Part shown: one piece after another, positions 15,959-23,750 of the stretch
Numbering within the stretch: the first letter of the stretch is position 1
How the letters are laid out: each line of letters opens with the position of its first letter
Assembly: GCA_035765135.1 (NCBI GenBank)
Contig: DASTYE010000152.1
Location: 1 to 26,113, forward strand
Source of the DNA: JAICNG01 sp035765135
GTDB taxonomy: Bacteria > Gemmatimonadota > Gemmatimonadetes > Gemmatimonadales > Gemmatimonadaceae
Direction: 5' to 3'
DNA length: 26,113 nt
Position numbers and translations under genes: made by a program
Notes under the pieces: generated by a model
Databases searched by the model: none
Told to the model about the DNA's origin: nothing
What the model saw: the letters and a program-made list of their open reading frames with translations, nothing else

Positions 15959-17357
15959 GCCGATCGCGCATTCGGGCAAGGGAATGAAGCTGCACACGAA
16001 GATCCTGCTCGGGCTCGTGCTCGGCGCGATCGTGGGCATCGCGGCGAACCAGTTCCTCGGCGGCAACCACGAGGTCGTCGCGTTCATCAACAGGTACGTC
16101 GCGACACCCGTGGGGCAGATCTTCCTGCGACTGCTGTTCATGATCGTGATTCCGCTGGTCTTCGCGTCGATCACGCTGGGTGTCGCGGGGCTTGGCGATT
16201 TGCGACGTGTAGGGCGCGTCGGCGGGAAGGCGATAGGCTACTTCCTCGTCTCGACCGCGCTCGCCGCGACGCTGGGACTGATCGCGGTCTCCATCGTGCG
16301 TCCGGGCGAGCAGCTGGATCGCGCAACGGCGGAGCAGCTTCGCGCCGAGTTTTCGGCCGACGCGTCGTCTCGCGTGGAAGCCGCCGCGTCCTCCGACTTC
16401 GGCGTGAACACGATCATCAACATGTTCCCGCGGAACCCGGTGCGCGCCGCGGTGGATCTGGACATGCTCGCGATCATCGTGTTCTCGCTCATCTTCGGCG
16501 CGGCGCTCACGCTCATCGCCGCCGAGCGGGCGAAACCGATGTTGTCGTGGCTGGAAGCGCTCCAGGATGTGGTGATCAAGATCGTCGAGATGGCGATGCG
16601 GTTCGCGCCGTACGGCGTCGCCGCGCTCATTTTCGGTGTGACGTCGCGATTCGGGTTCCATCTGTTGAAACCGTTAGGCGCCTACGTCCTGGTGGTCATC
16701 GGCGCGCTGCTCGCGCACGTATTGATCAACCTGTCGCTGATCCTGCGCCTCATCGTCGGGGTCAATCCGTTCCTGTTCTTCCGTCGGATTCGTGCGGCGC
16801 TGGTCACCGCCTTCAGCACCAGCTCGAGCAATGCCACTCTTCCGACCGCGCTGGCAGTCGCCGAGCAGAACCTCGGCATACCGCCGTCCATCGCTGGCTT
16901 CGTGCTGCCCCTTGGCAGCACCATGTGCATGAATGGAACGGCCCTGTTCGAGGGGATCACGGTGATCTTCCTGGCGCAGGTGTTCGGGGTGAGCCTCGAC
17001 CTCGGTCAAATGATCGTCGTGATGATCATGGCCGTGCTGACGGCGGTCGGCGCCGCCGGCGTGCCGGGCGGCTCCATTCCGCTGCTGGTGACGATTCTCG
17101 TGATGTTCGGCATTCCAGCCGAGGGGATCGCGATCATCCTCGGCGTCGATCGCATCCTCGATATGTCGCGAACGACCGTCAACGTTTGCGGTGACCTGAG
17201 CGCGACCGCGTTCGTCGCGAGGACGGAGGGAGTGTGGAACGCATCCAAAATCCCTTCGGACGAACGCATGGCGGTTCCTGAGGTGCTCGATGACAGTCCC
17301 GGCTGGCCGGCGAACCCCAGGAGTGAGGAGTCAGGGGTCAGGGGTCAGGGGGGATGA
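15951..17357 (+). CDS. Dicarboxylate/amino acid:cation symporter (SDF/DAACS family), glutamate/aspartate type
   Basis: 468 aa from the ATG at 15951, which overlaps the preceding stop by 8 nt and has GGAG upstream; earlier in-frame codons belong to the permease. Signatures: hairpin 1 STSSSNATLP (289-298), CMNGTALFEG (326-335), hairpin 2 GAAGVPGGS (367-375) and DRILDMSRTTVNVCGD (400-415). Asp404, Arg407 and Asn411 match GltPh Asp394, Arg397 and Asn401; the Arg favours acidic amino acids. The usual NMDGT sodium-site motif is CMNGT here. The last residues (about 456-468) are translated from a heptamer repeat arm. A TTA codon lies in an octamer at 16672-16679. Confidence 0.92.
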   Translation: MAEPIAHSGKGMKLHTKILLGLVLGAIVGIAANQFLGGNHEVVAFINRYVATPVGQIFLRLLFMIVIPLVFASITLGVAGLGDLRRVGRVGGKAIGYFLVSTALAATLGLIAVSIVRPGEQLDRATAEQLRAEFSADASSRVEAAASSDFGVNTIINMFPRNPVRAAVDLDMLAIIVFSLIFGAALTLIAAERAKPMLSWLEALQDVVIKIVEMAMRFAPYGVAALIFGVTSRFGFHLLKPLGAYVLVVIGALLAHVLINLSLILRLIVGVNPFLFFRRIRAALVTAFSTSSSNATLPTALAVAEQNLGIPPSIAGFVLPLGSTMCMNGTALFEGITVIFLAQVFGVSLDLGQMIVVMIMAVLTAVGAAGVPGGSIPLLVTILVMFGIPAEGIAIILGVDRILDMSRTTVNVCGDLSATAFVARTEGVWNASKIPSDERMAVPEVLDDSPGWPANPRSEESGVRGQGG

Positions 17358-17468
17358 GGGAGTTGGTTGAAGGAGACGAACTGCACGAAGGCAACGACCT
17401 GGGATTAGGGCAGCCCCCTAACCCTCCACCCAGACACCGCCTGACCCCTGACTCCTGACTCCTGACCC
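17321..17468. repeat. Heptamer-armed inverted repeat, copy B
   Basis: The left arm 17321-17349 and right arm 17440-17468 are reverse complements at 26 of 29 positions. Both are tandem 7-bp units of the type GGAGTCA/GGGGTCA. The core is 90 bp and includes TTAGGG/CCCTAA arms near 17405-17420. The left arm is inside the 3' end of the symporter gene and contributes its last codons; the stop is 8 nt after the arm. It lies upstream of pntAB-pntB; copy C lies downstream of them. Confidence 0.8.
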
Positions 17469-17485
17469 TGTCGTCGGAGACGACA
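17469..17485 (+). promoter_or_regulatory. Hairpin presenting the pntAB ribosome site in its loop
   Basis: TGTCGTC (17469-17475), GGA, then GACGACA (17479-17485) form a perfect 7-bp stem with a 3-nt loop, ending one base before the ATG at 17487. The Shine-Dalgarno GGAG (17476-17479) is the loop plus one stem base. Folding could limit ribosome access, so translation control or mRNA protection is possible. Confidence 0.4.
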
Positions 17486-17486
17486 C

Positions 17487-17780
17487 ATGACTGCTACCGA
17501 ATACATCCAACTCTACGTCTTCATGCTGGCCGGCGTCGTGGGATACCAGGTCATATCCCGCGTCCCGCCCCTTCTGCACACGCCGCTCATGTCGGCGACC
17601 AACGCGATCTCCGGCATCTCGCTGGTCGGGTCGCTCGTGGCCGCGGGATCGGATCACGGAACCATCAGCACGATACTCGGTGGCATCGCGGTGATGGCGG
17701 CGACGATCAACGTCGTCGGCGGCTTCATGATCACTGACCGCATGCTGAAGATGTTCAAGCGGGAGACGCGGAAGAGCTGA
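17487..17780 (+). CDS. pntAB: NAD(P) transhydrogenase, membrane subunit alpha-2
   Basis: 97 aa with three or four hydrophobic helices and motifs LYVFMLAGVVGYQVISRVPP, HTPLMSATNAISGI and INVVGGFMITDRMLKMF, which are diagnostic for the small membrane part of the alpha subunit. It forms the proton channel with the beta subunit. The stop overlaps the pntB start by one base (TGATG). In bacteria with a split alpha subunit, the NAD(H)-binding alpha-1 gene (alanine-dehydrogenase-like) normally comes first; here the preceding gene is an unrelated symporter and no alpha-1 exists in the window. A hairpin with the ribosome site in its loop precedes the ATG. Confidence 0.93.
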   Translation: MTATEYIQLYVFMLAGVVGYQVISRVPPLLHTPLMSATNAISGISLVGSLVAAGSDHGTISTILGGIAVMAATINVVGGFMITDRMLKMFKRETRKS

Positions 17781-19162
17781 TGCGCGAGCACGTCACGCAG
17801 GCGGCGTATCTCGCCGCGTCGCTGCTCTTCATTCTTGGCCTTCGCAGCCTCAGCTCTCCCGCGAAGGCGCGGCGCGGCATGCAGCAGGCCGCGCTGGGGA
17901 TGCTGCTGGCCATCATCGGGACGCTCGTGCAGCAGGAGATCGTCCGCTACGAGTGGATCGCCGCCGGGATGATCGTCGGGTCGATCATCGGCGCGGCGAT
18001 GGCGATCTACATGCCGATGACGGCGATGCCGCAGCGAATCGCCGTGTCGCACTCGTTGGGCGCGGTCGCCGCCACGCTGGTGGGCGTCATCGAGTACAAC
18101 CTCCACAGTACCGACGTGACCCGCGGCAAGATGGTCGCCCTCGGGTTCGAGGTGCTGTTCGGCGCGCTGACGGTGACCGGCAGTCTGATGGCGTTCGGAA
18201 AGCTCCAAGAGATTCTGCCGACGCGACCGATCACCTATCGCTTCCAGAATTTCTTCAATCTCACGCTGTTCGCGATCGCCATCGGCCTGTTCGGATGGCT
18301 GATCTATGATTCGTCCAGCGCGACCGTGTTCTATACGATGCTGGCTATCGGTGCGGCGCTCGGTGTGCTGATGGTGCTTCCGATCGGCGGCGCGGACATG
18401 CCGGTCGTTCTCTCGCTCCTGAACTCGTACGCGGGCCTCGCGTCGGCCGCGACCGGATTCGCGCTCAACAACAACGTGCTGATCATCGCCGGCGCGCTCG
18501 ATGGGACGTCGGGCTTCCTTCTGTCGATGCTGATGAGCAAGGCAATGAACCGGTCGTTCGCGAACGTGCTATTTGGCGCGTTCGGCGCGGCGCCGGAGGG
18601 CGGCGGGACGGGGACGAGCGTGGCGGGGCTGACGGTTCGCTCACTGAGCGCGGAGGATGCCGCCGCGCAGATCGCGTACGCGCGCACGCTCGTGGTCGTC
18701 CCGGGATACGGCATGGCCGTCGCGCAGGCGCAGCGCGAAGTGCGCGAGCTCGCCGATATCGTTACGAAGAAGGGCGGCGACGTAAAGTACGCCATCCACC
18801 CCGTCGCTGGTCGCATGCCTGGTCACATGAACGTCCTGCTGGCCGAGGCGGATGTCCCGTACGAGCAGATGTACGACATGGACTCCATCAACGACCAGTT
18901 CGAGCGCACGGACGTCGCGCTCGTCGTCGGGGCGAACGATGTCGTCAACCCGGCCGCGCGGAACGACCGCGGCAGCCCGATCTACGGAATGCCGATTCTC
19001 AACGTCGATCGGGCGAAGAGCGTCATCGTGCTCAAGCGCAGCATGAATCCCGGCTTCGCCGGCATCGAGAACGAGCTGTTCTATCGGCCGCAGACGTCGA
19101 TGGTGTTCGGCGATGCGCGAACGACGCTCAAGCAGCTCGTCCAGGCCGCGAAGGAGCTGTGA
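17780..19162 (+). CDS. pntB: NAD(P) transhydrogenase subunit beta
   Basis: 460 aa, essentially the E. coli length. It moves hydride from NADH to NADP+ using inward proton flow and so supplies NADPH. The membrane domain spans about 1-265 with His91 in AVSHSLGAVAATL, the position of the E. coli proton-channel His91. The NADP(H)-binding domain III (about 285-460) has VPGYGMAVAQAQ (307-318), GANDVVNPAAR (384-394) and VLKRSMNPGFAGIEN (417-431). All key motifs look intact. The stop TGA (19160-19162) is already part of repeat copy C. It cannot work without an alpha-1 subunit, which must be encoded elsewhere. Confidence 0.95.
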   Translation: MREHVTQAAYLAASLLFILGLRSLSSPAKARRGMQQAALGMLLAIIGTLVQQEIVRYEWIAAGMIVGSIIGAAMAIYMPMTAMPQRIAVSHSLGAVAATLVGVIEYNLHSTDVTRGKMVALGFEVLFGALTVTGSLMAFGKLQEILPTRPITYRFQNFFNLTLFAIAIGLFGWLIYDSSSATVFYTMLAIGAALGVLMVLPIGGADMPVVLSLLNSYAGLASAATGFALNNNVLIIAGALDGTSGFLLSMLMSKAMNRSFANVLFGAFGAAPEGGGTGTSVAGLTVRSLSAEDAAAQIAYARTLVVVPGYGMAVAQAQREVRELADIVTKKGGDVKYAIHPVAGRMPGHMNVLLAEADVPYEQMYDMDSINDQFERTDVALVVGANDVVNPAARNDRGSPIYGMPILNVDRAKSVIVLKRSMNPGFAGIENELFYRPQTSMVFGDARTTLKQLVQAAKEL

Positions 19163-19289
19163 GTCAGGGGGTCAGGAGTCAGGAGTCAGGGATCAGGGGG
19201 TGTTGGGTTATCGGTATGAGGGAACGGCACCGCCCCCGCCACCTCGAACCCCACACCCCTGAACCCTGACTCCTGATTCCTGACTCCTG
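19161..19289. repeat. Heptamer-armed inverted repeat, copy C
   Basis: The left arm (19161-19206) and right arm (19251-19289) consist of 7-bp units of the type GGAGTCA/GGGTTCA, running to GGGTGTGG or a close variant at the inner ends, as in copy A. The core is about 44 bp. It begins within the pntB stop and ends 4 nt before the convergent nagK-like stop at 19294. It could act as a two-way transcript end. The unit is the same as in copy B, 1.8 kb upstream. Confidence 0.8.
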
Positions 19290-19293
19290 CCGT

Positions 19294-20223
19294 TCAAGCG
19301 CCGACGCCGAGGTAGCGAAGGGCACCGCGCACAGCTCCGCGAACGGGAACGACCTCCTCGGAGCGGACCTGCGCCCCGGGAACGGCAGTCTTCAGGCGAT
19401 GCTCGACGCGCTTGCGGAGCGGCGCGCCCGCTGAGAGCAGCCCTCCCGCCAGCGCCACCGGGATGCTCGCGCGCTCATCGCCGAAGAGCCGACGGGCCAG
19501 CGTCCGTACGTGAAGCACCAGCTCCTCCGACGCCATGCTGAGCAGGGAGTTGGCGCGCAAATCACCAGTGTCCGCGGTGCTGGCGACGACGGGCGCGAGC
19601 GAGGCGAGGTCCGCTGGGGTCGCCGTCGCCGCCCAGCCAACGAGGCCATCGACATCGTCGACTTGCGCGGCGGTGAGGATGGCTCCAACGAGTGTTGTCG
19701 GTGGCTCGCGCTCATCCGAAGCGCCTGTCACGATCGAGAGCGCACGGCGGCCGATCCACGCTCCGCTTCCCTCGTCACCGCACACCGGTCCCCAGCCACC
19801 ACAGCGCGATGATGTTCCCGTCGGACCGCGTCCGAACGCCACGGAGCCGGTGCCGGCGATGAGAAGGATGCCGGCGCCGTCGCCGAATGCGTCGTCGAGC
19901 GCGATCGCCGCGTCGGCGTGAACGACGACTTCGTCAGCCACGTCGCGGGAAACGAGCGACTGCCACAGCGCCTGTCGCTCGGGGTCGCGACCGGCGCCGG
20001 CAACGCCCACGCACAGGACCTTCGGCGTGACGTGCGTCATTTCGCAGGAGGCGAGTGCCTCACGAGTGGTCGCCACGATGACGTCCGCGCTGCGGTCGGC
20101 TTCACCCGGCCGCAGGGCACTGCCCGGTCCCTCGGCGCTGCCCAACTGCTGGCCACGTTCGTCCGCCACCCAGATCCGCGTCCGGGTGCCGCCACCGTCG
20201 ACGCCGATGACGATCGCGCTCAC
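19294..20223 (-). CDS. nagK: N-acetylglucosamine kinase-like ATPase (BadF/BadG family)
   Basis: 309 aa from a GTG start that overlaps the upstream symporter stop (GTGA). It probably phosphorylates cytoplasmic N-acetylglucosamine (or a related amino sugar) with ATP. The actin-like ATPase fold is marked by IGVDGGGTRTRIWVAD (phosphate-1, about 6-21), LIAGTGSVAFGRG (about 123-135), GGWGPVCGDEGSGAWIG (about 144-160) and the adenosine motif VALAGGLLSAG. The second-to-last is the usual BadF-type GlcNAc kinase signature. It follows the NagB/PIG-L fusion and a symporter, which supports the amino-sugar role. BadF-family glucosamine kinase is the main alternative. Confidence 0.82.
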   Translation of the reverse strand: MSAIVIGVDGGGTRTRIWVADERGQQLGSAEGPGSALRPGEADRSADVIVATTREALASCEMTHVTPKVLCVGVAGAGRDPERQALWQSLVSRDVADEVVVHADAAIALDDAFGDGAGILLIAGTGSVAFGRGPTGTSSRCGGWGPVCGDEGSGAWIGRRALSIVTGASDEREPPTTLVGAILTAAQVDDVDGLVGWAATATPADLASLAPVVASTADTGDLRANSLLSMASEELVLHVRTLARRLFGDERASIPVALAGGLLSAGAPLRKRVEHRLKTAVPGAQVRSEEVVPVRGAVRGALRYLGVGA

Positions 20224-21746
20224 GCCGACGCCTCGGCGGCGCGCTTGGCAGGCGCCGGATGTGTGAATGAAGACAGAATACCAACGAGCATCGTGATCGA
20301 CGTTCCAATGAGTACGTACCAGGGCCATGCAATGCGCCCCAGCGGAGCGAGGGTATCCGCCAGCGCCGGATACGCGGCCGACAAGGGCCGTGCGAATACG
20401 ACCAGCGTCATCGCGGCGATTCCAACCGCCATGCCAAGAATCGCGTCGCGCTGAATCGCTCTGCGCCAGAGCATGCCGAGGAAGAAGCCGCCGAGCAACC
20501 CGCCATAGGTGAACGATGCAACCGAGAGAGCGACGACGACGACCGGCGTACCCTGCGCGCGATACAGCAGCGCGCCGCCGATCAGGACGACGGCCCACAT
20601 GAGAGTGAACACCTTGCCGATGCGGAGGACGCCCGGATCGTCCGCGCGCCGCCCGGTGAGCGGAAGATAAATGTCGTGCGTCGTCGCCGCGGAAAGAGAG
20701 TTCAGCGACCCCGAGACGGTGCTCATCGCGGCCGCGAGGATGGCCGCGATCACGAGCCCCGTGAGCCCGGGAGGCATGACCTCGACGATGAAGCGCGGAA
20801 AGATCTCATCGGGACGCTGGAACGTCTGCCCGCGATAGTACGCGAAGAGGCCGATGCCGATCATCAGGAACAGTGTGAACTGCAGAATGACCGCGATGCC
20901 GCTTCCGATGAGCGACCGCCTGGCATCCCGGAGCGATGAAGACGCGAGCAGTCGCTGGACGATGAGCTGATCGGCCCCGTGCGATGCCATCGAGAGAAAG
21001 GCGCCGCCAATGACTCCGGCCCAGATCGTGTGTGGCCGATCGAAACCCGTGTACGGGTCGAACACCCGCAACTTGCCGGCGGAGTCCGCCCCACTGAGAA
21101 TGGCGCTCCAGCCGCCGTCCACGCCTCGTCCGATCAGCCAGATGGCGGCGAATCCTCCGAGGAGATACACGATCGTCTGCAGCACATCCGTCCACACGAC
21201 CGCGCGCATCCCGCCGTGGTACGTGTAGATGATCGTGAACACGCCAAGAATGAGAATGGAGACTGGCGTCAGATATCGTGGAGCGATCACGGGACCGATG
21301 ATCAGCGCGATCGGGATCGCGGTCGCGAACACTCGCACCGAGTCGCCGAAGGCGCGCGTGACCATGAAGATGATGGAGGCGAACCGGCGCGTGGACGTTC
21401 CGAAGCGCTGCTCGAGCAGGGCGTAGGCGGTCACGAGCTCGCCCTGGTAATACCGTGGAAGCAGCGTGTAGCCGATCACGATCCGGCCAACCAGGTAGCC
21501 TAACGCGACCTGGAGGAAGCTGAGGTCGGCAATGTAGGCGAGCCCGGGGATGCTGATGAAGGTGAGCGCGCTCGTCTCGGTCGCGACCACGGAAAAAAGA
21601 ATCGCCCACCACGGAATCGCGCGGCCGGCGACGAAGTAATCGCGTGCGTCCTTCTGGTGCCGCCCGAGCCACATCCCGAGCGCGGTGGTGCCGACGAGGT
21701 ACACGAGGAGCACCGCCGCATCGAGCAGCGTAAAGGAAGATGTCAT
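20220..21746 (-). CDS. Sodium:solute symporter (SSS family), probably for an amino sugar
   Basis: 508 aa, 13-14 membrane helices with the LeuT fold. Family features: GRAIPWWAILFSVVATETSA (helix 2), LVGRIVIGYTLLPRYYQGEL, and ILAAAMSTVSGSLNSLSAAT (helix 8), where Ser/Thr residues form the Na2 site in vSGLT-type carriers. It lies 12 bp after the NagB/PIG-L gene and overlaps the kinase gene by 4 nt, so it is probably co-transcribed; uptake of N-acetylglucosamine or a chitobiose/peptidoglycan sugar is inferred from this context only. A rare TTA codon lies in the octamer at 21498-21505. No clear ribosome site precedes the ATG. Confidence 0.88.
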   Translation of the reverse strand: MTSSFTLLDAAVLLVYLVGTTALGMWLGRHQKDARDYFVAGRAIPWWAILFSVVATETSALTFISIPGLAYIADLSFLQVALGYLVGRIVIGYTLLPRYYQGELVTAYALLEQRFGTSTRRFASIIFMVTRAFGDSVRVFATAIPIALIIGPVIAPRYLTPVSILILGVFTIIYTYHGGMRAVVWTDVLQTIVYLLGGFAAIWLIGRGVDGGWSAILSGADSAGKLRVFDPYTGFDRPHTIWAGVIGGAFLSMASHGADQLIVQRLLASSSLRDARRSLIGSGIAVILQFTLFLMIGIGLFAYYRGQTFQRPDEIFPRFIVEVMPPGLTGLVIAAILAAAMSTVSGSLNSLSAATTHDIYLPLTGRRADDPGVLRIGKVFTLMWAVVLIGGALLYRAQGTPVVVVALSVASFTYGGLLGGFFLGMLWRRAIQRDAILGMAVGIAAMTLVVFARPLSAAYPALADTLAPLGRIAWPWYVLIGTSITMLVGILSSFTHPAPAKRAAEASA

Positions 21747-21758
21747 GTCGTGAGCGGA

Positions 21759-23729
21759 TCAGTCGACGACGTACGCTTCCATCGCGAAATACTCGGCCAG
21801 CCCGAGCCGGTCGAGCGTGGCGGCTGTTTCCTTGTTCCGAGCCTCCACGCGCTGCCAGAACTCGCGTTCGTCATGAGCGCCGGGGAAGGGGGCCGAGTCC
21901 TTCTGCGACTGATGCTTGAAGATCGCCTGGATCTTGAGCTTGAGCTCTTCCTGGGACAGTGGGACGAGCCAGGTCGCGTCGGTGACGGGCCATTCCTGCC
22001 ACGCGCCGCGGTACAGCCAGACCTCGGGACGCACGAACGCGGAATTCGGGCTCCGCATTCCGCCTTCCGCATGCGGAGACAGTTCCTCGATCGCGCGATA
22101 GATCGCTTCCTTGCACATCCGGTGGGTCCCATGGGGATCCGAGAGGTCCCCGGCCACGAAGATGAGCTCCGGGCGCATCTCCTCGAGCAATCCGCGAACG
22201 ATCGCGACGTCGGCTGGCCCGATGGGATCCTTGCGAACCTTGCCCGTCTGATAGAAGGGAAGATTGAGGAACCGCGCCGCCGACGCGTCGAGCCCGAGCG
22301 TCTCGATCCCGCTCACCGCCTCCGACTCGCGGATGATACGCTTGATGTCCTGCACCTCCGGGATGTCTACGTCGCCCGGACGCTTCGAAGCGAGGAACTC
22401 GTATACGCGCTTCGCGAGGACCTGCACCTCCACGTCGCCAATCTCGCGCTCCGCCCCGAGGCGCACGAGGAAGTCCACGTAGCGGCGCACGTCGTGATCG
22501 AAGACGGCGATGTTGCCGCTCGTCATGTACGCTACGACGATCTCGTTCTTGTTCTCGACGAGCTTCCGGAGAATGCCGCCCATCGAGATGACGTCATCGT
22601 CGGGATGCGGCGAGAAGACGACGATGCGCTTGCCCGACGGCAGCTTCGATTTCCCGCGAATCTTCGCGCCGAGCATGTTGAAGACTTCGCCGTTGGCCGT
22701 GCCGGGTGACCCGAATCGTGCGACGAGTGACGACAGCTTGTGCTCCGCGTAGTCGCGCTGCGTCAGCTTGAGGATGGCCTTCCCGGTTTGCTGCGAGAGC
22801 CACACGACCGCGTGCACGGCGAGCTGCGGTGTCCAGTGCACCTCATCGAGTAGCCACGGCGTCGCGAACCGCGTGAGATCGGCGGCCGATGCGCGATCGA
22901 TGTAGAAGGTCGTGTTCGGGTGCTGCTGCAGGAACGTCGCCGCCACCTCGACGTCCACTTCGCCTTCGACCGCGCGGCGGACGATACCGGCTTTGTGCTC
23001 ACCGGTGGCGAGGATGAGAATCTCGCGCGCCTCGAGAATCGTGGCGACGCCCATCGTGAGCGCTTCACGAGGAACGTACTCCTCGCCGAAGAAGTCGGCG
23101 GCGGCATCCTGGCGCGTGACGTTGTCGAGGTGCACGGGACGCGTGCGACTCTCCACGCCCGATCCCGGCTCGTTGAAGCCAATGTGTCCGGTCTTACCGA
23201 TGCCCAGCAGCTGCAGGTCGATACCACCGGCCTGCCGAATGGCTTCCTCGTAGCGGAGACACTCGAGCTCAATGTCTTCGCGCGGTGTGTCGCCACGCGG
23301 GATGTGCACGTTCTCACGCTTGATGTCGACGTGGTCGAACAAATTCTCCCACATGAACCGGTGATAGCTGTGGATGCTCTCCGGCTTCATGGGGTAATAC
23401 TCGTCGAGATTGAACGTCACGACGTCGGCGAACGAGAGGCCTTCCTCGCGGTGCATGCGGATCAGCTCGCGGTACACGCCGATTGGTGTCGATCCCGTCG
23501 CCAGGCCGAGCACCGCCTGATCGCCGCCCGCGTCCTTCTCGCGAATGAGCGCGGCGATTCTCGACGCGACCAGCCGAGCGATGTCGTCGTGCTCCTCGAC
23601 GACGACCGTGCGAATGCGCTCGAGGGCGGCCGTGGTCTGTGAGATGCGAGAAGGCCCGCGAGTCATGCGTTGATCGCGGGCCTCCTGTGCGGTGCCGGCG
23701 TCGAGTCGCACGCCAGTGTCCGTCTTCAT
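21759..23729 (-). CDS. nagB: Glucosamine-6-phosphate deaminase fused to a PIG-L/LmbE deacetylase domain
   Basis: 656 aa, two enzymes in one chain. The NagB domain (about 35-295) turns glucosamine-6-phosphate into fructose-6-phosphate and ammonia: GLATGSTP (75-82), FNLDEYYP (106-113) and GIGKTGHIGFNEPGS (176-190). The usual GxDGHIAFNE has Asp141 in E. coli; here Thr180 replaces it while His182 and Glu187 remain, as I recall for other fused forms. The PIG-L domain (about 365-600) has metal motif SPHPDDD (373-379) and DPHGTH (531-536), typical of zinc N-acetylglucosaminyl deacetylases, so it may supply the missing NagA step. The start is uncertain: Met22 (23666) has AGGAGG 14 nt upstream, whereas Met1 has no good site. 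Confidence 0.92.
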   Translation of the reverse strand: MKTDTGVRLDAGTAQEARDQRMTRGPSRISQTTAALERIRTVVVEEHDDIARLVASRIAALIREKDAGGDQAVLGLATGSTPIGVYRELIRMHREEGLSFADVVTFNLDEYYPMKPESIHSYHRFMWENLFDHVDIKRENVHIPRGDTPREDIELECLRYEEAIRQAGGIDLQLLGIGKTGHIGFNEPGSGVESRTRPVHLDNVTRQDAAADFFGEEYVPREALTMGVATILEAREILILATGEHKAGIVRRAVEGEVDVEVAATFLQQHPNTTFYIDRASAADLTRFATPWLLDEVHWTPQLAVHAVVWLSQQTGKAILKLTQRDYAEHKLSSLVARFGSPGTANGEVFNMLGAKIRGKSKLPSGKRIVVFSPHPDDDVISMGGILRKLVENKNEIVVAYMTSGNIAVFDHDVRRYVDFLVRLGAEREIGDVEVQVLAKRVYEFLASKRPGDVDIPEVQDIKRIIRESEAVSGIETLGLDASAARFLNLPFYQTGKVRKDPIGPADVAIVRGLLEEMRPELIFVAGDLSDPHGTHRMCKEAIYRAIEELSPHAEGGMRSPNSAFVRPEVWLYRGAWQEWPVTDATWLVPLSQEELKLKIQAIFKHQSQKDSAPFPGAHDEREFWQRVEARNKETAATLDRLGLAEYFAMEAYVVD

Positions 23730-23750
23730 TGTTTCGGCGACGTTCCCGCG

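Noticed and set aside
17321..17468. CRISPR-like array because of the regular repeats
   Set aside because: Units are 7 bp and contiguous with no spacers, and arms are inverted; no cas genes nearby.
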